This document shows, one piece after another, positions 1-8,339 of a stretch of DNA of 11,374 nucleotides. The notes under the pieces were generated by a model. That model saw nothing but the letters and a program-made list of their open reading frames with translations, did no database searches and was not told the DNA's origin. The stretch lies in the NCBI GenBank assembly GCA_003118195.1, contig BEXV01002633.1:44617-55990 (forward strand). Direction: 5' to 3'. Numbering within the stretch: the stretch's first letter is position 1; the number at the start of each line of letters is the position of its first letter. Made by a program: the position numbers and the translations under genes. This DNA is from Hemicentrotus pulcherrimus (lineage: Eukaryota; Echinodermata; Echinoidea; Camarodonta; Strongylocentrotidae).

Positions 1-678
1 TTTTTCTCCCTCATCTTATTCTTCTCTCTTTTCTTTCTTTTTTTCTACTTTATTTAGATCTTTTATTCTCACTTTAAAGTCTTTGGTTTATATTCAAAGT
101 CAAAGCCTATATAAACCACAAGCCCAAATCCAGTTTACTTCTTCAGATAGACTGGACATTAGGTGATTGGCATAGGACCAACATTAGTGAGCTGCCTCAT
201 GTACTAAGTTATTCAATTTTGTACTAGAAATAGATACCGGTAAATTAATGTTCATGTATATGTCTACAAATTATAAATTGCCTTCAGTCGTTTCAATATT
301 TTTCTCTCTTTTATTATCAGTGATTATGCAATGGTGTCAATAATCACACATTACAGTTATATGTTGCAATATGATAGTATAGACTGCAGAGTGACACTCT
401 GCATATTTTGGTCTGCAATCAGGCGCTTGACACTGTTCCATAAAGCGTTGGGCCAATCCTAATGTTGCCAGTCTCTGGCTGTGCCAGGAGCAGCTGCCAT
501 TCAAGGCATGTGGAGTGCTGTAGACTAGGCATCTACATAGTCAGACCCTCTGTTACGTGGCATTACTGACAATAGTCGCAAAAGCCTGCTAACTAGTGTA
601 CATAGATGTGTGTGTAGATGTGATCAGAGTGGTATAAAATCGGTAACCCTTTCTCTTGTTATATTTCCCAATTTGCAG
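1..678 (+). other. End of an upstream Hyccin intron
   Basis: No exon matching the expected preceding Hyccin segment is seen. The first 57 bases are pyrimidine-rich and end in TTTAG, but what follows does not read as Hyccin. A perfect inverted repeat lies at 385-403. A GC-richer block at about 420-590 has no open frame of note and may be an old repeat. Confidence 0.65.
385..403. repeat. Perfect 9-bp inverted repeat
   Basis: TGCAGAGTG and CACTCTGCA flank a single A. It is a compact palindrome in the upstream intron with no assigned role. Confidence 0.8.
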
Positions 679-759
679 GAGGTTGTAGAAGCAGATGGAA
701 CACCCAGAGCAGAGACTTTTACCATTCCAACATTGGCAAGGCCATCAATATTCCATGAG
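679..759 (+). CDS. Hyccin coding exon a (residues 1-27 of the partial protein)
   Basis: An 81-nt exon in phase 0 at both ends, preceded by a pyrimidine-rich stretch and TTTGCAG and followed by GAG|GTAACC. It encodes EVVEADG followed by ETFTIPTLARPSIFHE. This aligns with the human HYCC1 segment EIVDKQG...LSFTIPSLSKPSVYHE without gaps as I recall it. The preceding exon should end with residues matching human GVYNL; no such sequence is visible in 1-678, so it lies outside the window. Confidence 0.93.
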
Positions 760-3700
760 GTAACCGGAGGACACATATAAAACATTATGTTGATCAAACA
801 GTGCCAAACAGTGGGGGAGGGTGGGGGGAGGGGGTGCGAATGTCTTCTGATTGCAATGGAGCACGCATCTATGTATTAAAGACTGTTCAGACTTGAGAAA
901 ATACTGTACAAAACCTGTATAAAGAAACGTATTGGGAATCCTATTATAGTGAAATAGGCATACACTGGATCAAATGGAATTGATTTAAGAGAGGTAGGAT
1001 GTTTATAACTTTTCATCCTTGGTGTTCTGATAACAATCTACAATATTGCAATATTTCCCAGCCACTCTGTTCAAGCATGTTGATGGTAATCTTCCAGATT
1101 TGTTTGTTTTTCAAATTCCATCTGCAGCCGATGAGCCCTCTGTCGCTGTCTGACAACCTTCTACTCAGTCATCAGAATGATCACACCGTGCTCACTAGAG
1201 GGCCTCTTCCACAGATCAGTACTGTTAATGGTCAGAACAGGTGCGCAAAATTTTTCCTTAAGAATTGTAAATGATTGTCCTAAATAATATTTGGGGTTTT
1301 GAACATTGTTTATGGTTAAATTTGGGCTTTAACCACCTTTTCTGGGGAACTTCTTCAGATTTTATGTACCCTTTTCTTCTTCAGAACAAAACAAATAGCT
1401 AAGTCAGTCAAACTTAAAGAAGACTGTTACTCTGTCAGAGGTGAGAGTGCCAACTGTAGCATAGAAGTTGTTTATCTCTTGCATTCTACCATGTACATCA
1501 TCTTTTTTTCCTGTTGGTTTTTTAGTATTTCTCTTTCCTTTCTTAGGTTTTTTCAGCAATTCTGTTTCTTGATTTTCTCCATGTTTCCTCCTAGTCTTGT
1601 CTGTGATTTTCTCTTTTTTTCTTACACATTGAAATTAGTTCATCTCAACAGGCCCAAAAATCACTAAAATCTTTTCCAAGGATAAGATAACACTCTGAAC
1701 ACTTTCTCTCAACTGTCTCACCAGAGTTTTCTATGTAGGTCTACACTGAAGGATAAAGAGCCATTTTCCTCCTGCTTTTCATCTACATGTATGCATTGTA
1801 TGGACAAAGCAGCTTGTAATTGATGCTGAAGATAGAGTAGTCGTTTAATGTGTGTCTCCCTCGTTATCTCAAGGCAAGATCAATTTATTAATGCCGTTGT
1901 GCCTCGACACACCATCATACATGCATGTGTGAGATGCATGAGCGTAGACTCTTCACATTAAATCTCCAAATACAAAATCTATTACCCCAAGGAAAACGTG
2001 GCCTCATACATTCACAGCTAAGCGATACATGTTGACCCCTTTGTGTTGACGTAAATGATGTGGTTGCCTATTAACCTATCTCTTTTTTCTCCCAGGGGCA
2101 ACATTCTGTGCCACGTTTTATCACAGTACAACGCTGACATTGGCTTCCTCTCCTCACTCTCACTCCAGTCCATGTGTGCTGTCTACTCAAGGTAACAAGC
2201 TTTGTCGGTTTTCAATTCAGTACTTAAAGGTATAGACCAGTTTTGGAAACGCCCCCCTCTCAAAAGATGAAATGGAAGCTCTTATTACAAATCCTGTAAA
2301 AGAATATGTTTTGACTAATACGTGATCATACAAATTTTGTCGGGAAACCACCTACTAATTGATATGTTTGGTAAATTATCATATTGCTCCGGCCTGGATA
2401 GATATTGTGGAGTCCCATAGTGACATCTTTCTGTGTACAGTGCTTGTAACTTTACCAAGACTGTGCCAATTTTTGTTTCATTTTGATGATTCCAAGTCGG
2501 CTTGCGAAAGTAAATTGCTTAAATGTGATCTGAATGTAAGTTAAGATATTTTACTTGGCTAAACCAAATGCTAAGTAAAAGTTTTACTTTAACAAAGTAT
2601 GAAATGAAATACTGGCCCTCGTTTTCAGACCTTTATTTTGACTTCAGAGTGTCCTAGACTGTTGAAGGTTTTCTCTAGACAACATAATATTCAATGATAA
2701 ATATAACCTACACCGCGACCTGACTATGTATGTGATGTTTGATTAAAACGACCTTTAAGGATATTTTTTTTTTTTGGTGGTAAATAGTGTTTACTTATGA
2801 ATTCGCTTGAAGACAGCTAAATCATCCATAATTTAATAAGATAATGAAACAAGCCATAGCCATACAGGATCAATTTTATGAATAATTATTACTTTCTCAT
2901 CACCAGTATTTATCCATGTTTTTTTCCTATTTTTCTTCAATGTAAAGTGTCTTAGTCTTTTTATTTTATATGTGAACAAAACAAATATTCATGTTCATGC
3001 ATATATTCATGCAATGAAAATAAGAATACAATTTAAGATGTGATGAGCTTGAGTTTAAAGACCTGTTGACATTTTGTATTACAAAATATTTCCATTATAC
3101 CTGTAGTCCAAATTCATGCAATTTCATTCGAATTTAAAGCTACATGTACAATGAGTTTCAGAATATATGAATTAGATTGTACATGTATGATTGATAAGGC
3201 TAACATGAGGAGTTTTTTGTACTTCATTTATACTACTTGAACATATAGTACTTTATAAAAAGAATGAAAGTGTGACGTACAGATAGAATTCAGGCTTTCA
3301 AATACTCTTGATATGTTTGTGTTGTGTAGCATCAATCCTTACACCTATGTTATACCATACTTTTAGCTAATACCATCCATTTTCTTTGCCAACAGACTTG
3401 CCTTGACTGGGTTCAGTAACAGCATTCCAAGTCATCCACCTTCTTCCTCCTCCTCCTCCTCATCAGGTCAAAGGCCAAAGAGTGCTGACCTTCATCTCAA
3501 CCTTAACAACCATCCCAGGATACCCCTCACACCAAACATCCTGTTAGAGATGATGAATGGCATCTATTTTGCAATGTAAGAATTTTGCTTTCCTGTATAT
3601 TAGCTCAAGTTTACTTTTGTTATACTTCGTTTGCCCCCCTCCTTATTCTTTTTATTTTTTTTAACAATTAGAGCCTTTGCCTTTGCCTCCCAGTTTAATC

Positions 3701-5867
3701 TTGTTGAGCTTGAGTTTATTTTCGACAAATATGAACCTTTGAACTTTGTATACCACCTACCATTGCAAGGGTCCTTCATGCCTTTACTTGTACTTAAAAA
3801 TGTGCACAATATACAAATGATACACATCAGTGAGTGCATTAGTAAGAATTACCCACACAAGGTACCTTTGGAACAGTCTAACACGCCCAAGGAGGTAGCC
3901 GAGGGTGTTTGGACTGTTTTGAAGGTACTGAGTGTTTTGTGGGTGATTCTACTTATGCCTGATACAAAATGATGTGTATTATTTGTTTTATAAGAATATG
4001 TTTGATTTGTTTAATAAAAAACAAATACTCATGACCAGTCAAAAGAATTGGATAATGACCAGTCATTAGCAAAATTACACGTTAGGCAAAATAATGCCTG
4101 GTCACATGTGCACTTTCAACAAATCATTTAATTAGGATCCACATCATCATCTTATAAAGGTCAATAATGACTTTTAAGTTTGATCATTAAAAGAAGAATC
4201 AAAATGGCTCGTATGGGGATGACAACATTTTCAGAAATCAGGAGCAGTAGTCTATAAAGCTCACTTTGAATCTCTTTCCACACTGGAAGCCTGGACATTT
4301 CAGATTGTTCAGACAAAACTAATTCCACAGAAATTGGCATTTTGATCTAACAGCCACCAAAGTGAACAATTTATCTTCACATCTGTCATTATATCTCCTC
4401 CATTGGAAGAGGTGTCATGGTCTAGTGGATGTGTAAGCGGTCGCAAGATAAGATTGTACATGGTTCAACTTCCCTTCAGGTTCAATGGGCATGCTACGGC
4501 AGCCACACAAGCCCTTGAAGACATCCACTTCAGGGCAAGCTACGAGCTCTATGCTGAGGTCCTGCTAGTGACCAACGCTATCAAGAACTCCCTTGAGACC
4601 AATCCATCAGGTCGACCCAGCGATGGACCGGTCGGTATCAACATAGCGGTCACTCCAGCGTCTCCTGTGGTCAAGAGAGCGGCCATCACCAACGCGTCTT
4701 TCAAGAACAGGAGAAACAAAGGTTTGGAGAATGATAGATAACAATAAATTACATTAAACTTAAAGCTACTTGCGCCCTCTTTATAGCAAACAATACCTAA
4801 GCGGTGCCTGTTGTTTCCCAATGATATCCTTTTTCTTATGTTAATTGAGAGCTGATTTGATGAGATAACCACCTGTTGGTAACCACGCAGTGAGGTATAA
4901 TCCCTTCTGGCTTAACTAGTGCAGATGGGCTTTAAGGATATCAATCTACCTTTATAACCATCTTTATCTACACTAATATCTGGATGTTTGACACATGCTC
5001 CAATGACAACCACTCTGGGGTCAAATTCTACACTATAATAAAATTTTAACTTTATTAATTACCCTATCCAAAGCCTAAACTAAATCAGTCTCAACCCCAA
5101 TTTTATATCATTGATGAAATAAAGCTGGGAGGAAATTTTGCCATATAAAGACAGAATTCTCTAGCACACAGCACATATAGAAATAAGTTTTGTGAAAACG
5201 TCTACATTTACAGTACGGTATCTATAGTAACACAGAAAGAGGGTTCACTTGTCAATAATATGTGTCTTTGAGTATTTACGCTATTTTGTTTCTCTATGTG
5301 TTTTTTTTAGCTGATACACCTACCTCCACCACCACCACTACCACCATCACAGTCATGATTGAAGGAGTGGAGAAGGGAGACGGAAGACCGCAGAGAAGCT
5401 CGGAGAAAATGATCGTCCGGAAAACAAATTCTGATCACGTGACGGACGATCGCCGGTCGCCGCGTAACCGTGGCAGCCAGGAATTTCACAAAAACGGCAC
5501 AGAGCCAGACGAAGCTCATCCACTCATCAAACAGAGAACCAGTAGAAGTCTAGAGGCATTGGAACTGAAAAATATCTCAAACTCAACAATCGCGACAAAT
5601 GGCAAGAGTGTGGAACATTTATCGCACAGTGACACAAGGACTTCACCCTCGTCAAAGTTCGCGCTTTATGGAAGATCGGCGTCAAAGGAAAATTTACACG
5701 GATCGGAGGACAATTTGATGGGCGGGGAGTTATCCCCAACAGAAAAGACGGGGCTTATGGATGGTTTAGACGTGAGGTATACAGGACTACACGGGGGTCA
5801 AAATAGCAATAGTAACAGCAGCGGGGCAAACAGCCGGAATAGCGTGAGCTATGAGACTACACTATGA
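679..5867 (+). CDS. Hyccin (FAM126/HYCC family), 3' six coding exons, partial at 5' end
   Basis: Exons joined at 679-759, 1128-1240, 2096-2191, 3396-3575, 4480-4721 and 5311-5867 give an unbroken 422-residue frame ending at TGA. Recognition rests on recalled human HYCC1: FTIPTLARPSIFHE (human FTIPSLSKPSVYHE), SLQSMCAVYSR (human SLQSLCQICSR), MMNGIYFA, and ELYAEVLLVTNAIKNSL (human [17 protein letters not shown]). Family knowledge: hyccins are cytosolic subunits that pair with TTC7 and, with EFR3, bring PI4KA to the plasma membrane to make PI4P; HYCC1 loss causes hypomyelination with cataract in humans. Residues 1-237 here belong to the folded helical hyccin domain and its end; 238-422 form a low-complexity, probably disordered tail. 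About the first 110 residues and the promoter are upstream of the window. Whether this is a single invertebrate hyccin or one of two paralogues cannot be told. Family call very sure; exact isoforms not. Confidence 0.95.
760..1127 (+). other. Hyccin intron, phase 0, with G-rich tract
   Basis: A 368-nt intron bounded by GTAACC and TCTGCAG. It contains the G-run cluster described separately at 813-834, about 50 nt after the donor. I see no coding sequence in the remainder. Confidence 0.85.
813..834 (+). other. G-quadruplex-type G-run cluster
   Basis: Four G runs of 5, 3, 6 and 5 are separated by single bases (A, T, A). This fits the G3+N1-7 quadruplex pattern with one-base loops, the kind expected to be most stable. 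It is on the transcribed-sense strand, so the nascent hyccin pre-mRNA could fold. G runs close to a 5' splice site often act as intronic splicing enhancers; that role here is inference. Confidence 0.75.
1128..1240 (+). CDS. Hyccin coding exon b (residues 28-65)
   Basis: A 113-nt exon, phase 0 at the start and phase 2 at the end. The acceptor is CATCTGCAG and the donor is ACAG|GTGCGC, a donor that departs from GTRAGT. It encodes PMSPLSLSDNLLL at the start and QISTVNGQNR at the end. Human HYCC1 has PSSIGSMALTESAL and REMLTAQNR at the matching places. The middle of the exon is divergent and polar, in keeping with a loop between helices. Confidence 0.92.
1241..2095 (+). other. Hyccin intron, phase 2
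   Basis: An 855-nt intron from GTGCGC to TTCTCCCAG. The stretch 1497-1630 is strongly T-rich with scattered C, a long pyrimidine block far upstream of the true acceptor. No coding similarity was recognised. Confidence 0.85.
2096..2191 (+). CDS. Hyccin coding exon c (residues 65-97)
   Basis: A 96-nt exon, phase 2 at both ends, with acceptor TTTTCTCCCAG and donor TCAAG|GTAACA. It encodes RGNILCHVLSQYNADIGF followed by LSSLSLQSMCAVYSR. Human HYCC1 has [20 protein letters not shown] and SVSLQSLCQICSR, so the YNA and SLQS-C cores are kept. It forms helices of the hyccin fold. Confidence 0.94.
2192..3395 (+). other. Hyccin intron, phase 2 (largest in window)
   Basis: A 1204-nt AT-rich intron from GTAACA to TTGCCAACAG. 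It has a run of T at 2765-2775 and several ATGTACA/TACATGTA-type words near 3144 and 3180. Short open frames here have no family resemblance. Confidence 0.85.
3396..3575 (+). CDS. Hyccin coding exon d with poly-Ser insert (residues 97-157)
   Basis: A 180-nt exon, phase 2 at both ends; acceptor TTGCCAACAG, donor GCAAT|GTAAGA, the best donor in the gene. The start (RLALTGFSNS) is divergent, followed by eight serines at residues 113-120, then conserved HPRIPLTPNILLEMMNGIYFA. Human HYCC1 has [21 protein letters not shown] at this place. The insert falls in what is a short linker in the human protein. Confidence 0.93.
3442..3465 (+). repeat. Coding TCC trinucleotide repeat (poly-Ser)
   Basis: TCT, five TCC and two TCA codons encode eight consecutive serines. 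It is a short coding microsatellite in a linker of the hyccin domain, so length variation between individuals is plausible. Confidence 0.9.
3576..4479 (+). other. Hyccin intron, phase 2
   Basis: A 904-nt intron from GTAAGA to CCCTTCAG. The conserved join IYFA-(M)-FNG across it shows that no exon is missing. It contains an imperfect hairpin at 3872-3918, a short repeat cluster at 4031-4105 and the tRNA-like sequence at 4411-4479. An open frame over 3631-3972 is discussed under rejected items. Confidence 0.85.
4411..4479 (+). repeat. tRNA-like relic or SINE head ending at splice acceptor
   Basis: TGGTCTAGTGG at 4418-4428 fits a Pol III A box (TRGYNNAGTGG). GGTTCAACTTC at 4462-4472 fits the B box (GGTTCRANYCC) except for one base. 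The distance from the A-box T to the B-box G is 44, as expected between tRNA positions 8 and 52. The part AAGATTG...GGTTCAA..TCCCTTC resembles the 3' half of tRNA-Arg as I recall it. Acceptor-stem pairing is poor, so this is not a working tRNA. The intron ends inside the would-be T-arm/acceptor region. Confidence 0.4.
4480..4721 (+). CDS. Hyccin coding exon e, C-terminal end of hyccin domain (residues 157-238)
   Basis: A 242-nt exon, phase 2 at the start and phase 1 at the end. It encodes FNGHATAATQALEDI, then FRASYELYAEVLLVTNAIKNSL, then a more variable part with VGINIAVTPASPVVKRAAITN and a basic end (KNRRNK). Human HYCC1 has [37 protein letters not shown] and IQVEITPTSSRISRNAVTS at the matching places. 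The phase requires the end at 4721, where the donor AAAG|GTTTGG is weak. If it is not used, the frame reads GLENDR and stops at 4739-4741. Confidence 0.95.
4722..5310 (+). other. Hyccin last intron, phase 1, possibly retained
   Basis: A 589-nt intron from the weak donor GTTTGG to the acceptor GTTTTTTTTAG. An in-frame TAA at 4739-4741 is followed at once by AATAAA (4743-4748), and another AATAAA lies at 5118-5123. Both could serve an intron-retained or intronically polyadenylated transcript; this is inference. Confidence 0.8.
5311..5867 (+). CDS. Hyccin terminal coding exon, Ser/Thr-rich tail (residues 238-422)
   Basis: A 557-nt exon with acceptor TTTTTTTTAG; its two-base start completes GCT (Ala 238) with the G left by exon e. 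It encodes a Thr tract (244-249), basic and Ser-rich stretches, a cluster RTSRSLEALEL (313-323), then RSASKENLHGSEDNL, an Asn/Ser-rich end and a final YETTL. Predicted fully disordered by composition. RTSRSLEALEL may correspond to human HYCC1 RAQSENLELLSL. The last four residues fit a class I PDZ ligand. TGA at 5865-5867 is followed directly by in-frame TAA. GC and CpG content are clearly above the flanking sequence. Confidence 0.9.
5325..5349 (+). repeat. Coding ACC/CCA trinucleotide repeat (poly-Thr)
   Basis: An imperfect CCA/ACC run at the very start of the last exon encodes Thr-Ser-Thr6-Ile-Thr. It begins 14 nt after the splice acceptor. It marks the change from the folded domain to the tail. 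Confidence 0.85.
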
Positions 5868-6640
5868 TAACGTACCTTTCTTCAAATTTTGTGAATCAAG
5901 GAAATCTTTCAGTGAAAAGACAACCATTTTCTGTACAACTTAGAAGATTTGAGATTCTGGAGCTTTTTAATGAATATTTATGTGTAGGTTTCCTATCAAA
6001 GCTGCCATTCCAAATGCACTAAATTGAAAAAATGTAAATCTTCAACTCAAGAAAGTTTTTCTGATTTATTTAAAGAATTGTGTTGTCCAAGATTCTTATT
6101 ATCAAATATAATTGTCAAATAGATATACTGGTAAACGTTGGGCTATGTAAACCAGTACATCAAATTCACATTCCAGAAATGATGCAATGAAATAAGAATT
6201 CATTTTAGTGGACCTCCAACGCAATTCTAAATTATAATTTACAATTGCATTTTTAGGGAAAAGTATAGAAATTTGTCTTAAAGTAGGAATGTGTTTAATA
6301 GAATGCAAGTCTTCTTAGTCGTACAGAAAGGAAAGATGAATCAGCACAAGATCAGAATTCAAGAGGAGTTGGTAAAGCATAGCATATGAAATTACAAGTA
6401 TTTACAGAGAGCTGATACAACTCATTTTGATAATGCCTACATTAATTTACATGTACTTGTATCAACACCGAGTCTTGATTTCAACTAGATGCATTATTTA
6501 GCTAAACACAGTTGTATTTAATAGACAGCAATGAATTTGGGGTGATGTTGTACTCCTAAAAGGTATTCCAAATAACCCAGTACTTTATTTTTTGTACTGT
6601 GGTAAGTTGTACAAAAATAAATAAACTTACACATATAAAA
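5868..6640 (+). other. Probable Hyccin 3' UTR
   Basis: AT-rich, noncoding sequence that begins with a second in-frame stop (TAA 5868-5870) and runs to the first strong AATAAA pair. The start is fixed by the stop codon; the end is inferred from the poly(A) signals at 6616-6625. A longer UTR using later signals is possible. Confidence 0.6.
6616..6625 (+). terminator. Overlapping poly(A) signals, likely Hyccin transcript end
   Basis: AATAAA occurs at 6616-6621 and again at 6620-6625. Two UGUA words lie just upstream (6593-6596 and 6609-6612), as CFIm-binding sites often do. It is about 750 nt after the stop codon. The cleavage site itself is not identifiable. Confidence 0.55.
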
Positions 6641-6730
6641 CTGTTTGAAGGAATACATGATCATTCTTTTACTAGATCAAATTAATAATGAGTTTTGATA
6701 CTGGACTGTTATAGACATCCTTTTTTTTGG

Positions 6731-6754
6731 ATCTCCTCTTGAATCTCCTCTTGA
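6731..6754. repeat. 12-bp tandem duplication
   Basis: ATCTCCTCTTGA is present twice in direct tandem, preceded by an eight-T run. It looks like a recent slippage or duplication event; no function is suggested. Confidence 0.85.
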
Positions 6755-6899
6755 ATGCCGATCTGTTCATATCACGAGTATGTTAGTCGTTGAACTTCAC
6801 CTGTCACTCTATGAGTCGTACATGTTGTCTCAAAAACCAGTTTTGATAGTATCACAGAATGTGAATGAAGATTTGAGACGGGACAAATCTGTCACTTAC

Positions 6900-7052
6900 A
6901 TTGGGAGATGATTCACAGGAAGTATCAATGGCCTTTTTATTGAGATTGCAGATGCATCCACTTTGCATGTTGCTGTGTTTGTCTTGGGAGTCTGTTGCCA
7001 TTCTGTTCGGACGATGAATTTCGCACAACGATGTAAACTGGCCCGCTGCCAT
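6900..7052 (-). CDS. Possible first coding exon of an unknown minus-strand gene
   Basis: On the minus strand an ATG at 7052-7050 lies in a strong Kozak-like context (GTAGCCATGGCAG). The frame stays open for exactly 51 codons to 6900, where AAT|GTAAGTGAC is a near-ideal 5' splice site in phase 0. The peptide starts MAAGQFTSLCEIHRPNRMAT and contains four Cys (10, 33, 35, 46), but no domain that I recognise. Base composition and CpG are higher than in the flanks. The next exons would lie to the left, over or beyond the Hyccin gene in antisense orientation. I found no matching acceptor-plus-exon, so this may be chance or a relic. Confidence 0.22.
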
Positions 7053-8339
7053 GGCTACTGTGTGGCAATGTTAAGTACACTTTTGCTGTTCACACCAATC
7101 TGATAATAGCATGTGGTGGTATTACTATTAATAGGTTAATAGGTTATAGGCAGAAGTGTGGACAGACTCTTGTCACACCCTGTATTGTTCTTGATGAAAA
7201 TCATCCCGTTGCTTCCAATAAGATTTATATGTATATGTACATAACTACGTCGCTGATTTCCAAAGCAATTCTCTTTATCTTTCAATCTTTCTAACACGCA
7301 CCGTCTCTCTTTATCGAGAGCAACGACTTCCGTCTCAGGGTATTATCTGTTGAAGTAGATATGATCGGCATTCTTCAGATAAGCTTTATATCGTGTAAAA
7401 ACCATCATGCTTTTGAGAGTGAACTATTTCTTGTTTGCTGTCATTAATCCAGCAGGAAAAATTTCATTAAAAAAACAATGTGTTGCACTTAGTTGAGATT
7501 TGAGTATACTGCATAAGTCACTGTTTTCATGGATGACATAGACACAGATGTTTTTATGCAGGCTGCTGTTTTTAGCTGCAGTTTAACGGGCTGCTTACCG
7601 GGTACATAACGTACAATGATTAATGCAAATCGCAAAAATAACGGCTCATGCAGTAGTACGTATCATTACAGATGCGGAAAGATGATTTTGTTGCGAAGAG
7701 TACAAAGCTATTTCTTGATATTTGGAACTCGCTCTCAATCAAGAGAAAAGGTCACTTGAGTACATTTATCACTATCACCTGGTAATGTTTTTTTGCTAAG
7801 ATATTATCAATACATTATTTAACATTACTTGTAATTAGATGAAAATTGATCATGTATTTTTGTAATGATGTGAAGGATTTCTTAGATAAAATTGTTTTAT
7901 GAGATATGCTTCTTTGAGAAAATCGGAACAAAAGATCTATATTCGTATATGATATCCGTAAGTATTAAATTTGGAATAGACTCAAATATGTTGTAGATTA
8001 TATTGCAGATTATCTTTATGATCAGAGGTTTACAGCTGGGCTGGAAAGTATGAGTACCTTTATAATCTATGAATTTTGAACAAAGAGAATATTCATGAGA
8101 TCTCTGATATCCTTATGGGAACCTCAATCTCGCAGACGTTTTCTTCTTCTCCAAAAGGAAACGCTAGTCACAAAGTTACGTTCATAATCAACCATGAAGT
8201 ATGAATGAGTTGTGTGAAGCATAGTCCTTCTTAGCTCCACTCCATTTTCATGCTGTCTGCTGATAGCCAGAAGTTAATTACAAGTAACTCCTATAATCTC
8301 ACAAAAATGTATACCGTAATAATTACGCCTTTCTGACTC

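Noticed and set aside
1..57. Pyrimidine tract ending in TTTAG as an upstream exon acceptor.
   Set aside because: The sequence after it does not match the Hyccin segment expected before EVVE and quickly meets stops.
999..1274. A + strand frame from an ATG at 999 through exon b to 1274, read as one small gene.
   Set aside because: Only 1128-1240 matches Hyccin; the flanks are intron sequence beyond the CTGCAG acceptor and the GT donor.
3631..3972. A 113-codon + strand open frame within a Hyccin intron, with a hydrophobic start.
   Set aside because: It is bypassed by the conserved exon d to exon e join, has no recognisable domain, starts in a T-rich stretch that naturally gives Phe/Leu, and is not bounded by plausible coding splice sites.
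4411..4483. A working tRNA gene.
   Set aside because: Box spacing fits, but the acceptor ends do not pair well, the B box has a mismatch and the anticodon stem is poor; a relic or SINE head is more likely.
5320..5326. CTACCTC as a let-7 target site.
   Set aside because: It is a single seed match inside coding sequence and is produced by the ACC repeat; no further pairing support.
5307..5739. Two minus-strand open frames opposite the last Hyccin exon.
   Set aside because: They are antisense shadows of a GC-richer coding exon, with Gly and Ser-Leu runs mirroring the Thr and Ser codons.
7131..7146. AGGTTA direct repeats spaced by two bases as a nuclear receptor DR2 site.
   Set aside because: The half-sites differ from AGGTCA and the pattern is explained by an 8-bp tandem duplication in AT-rich DNA.
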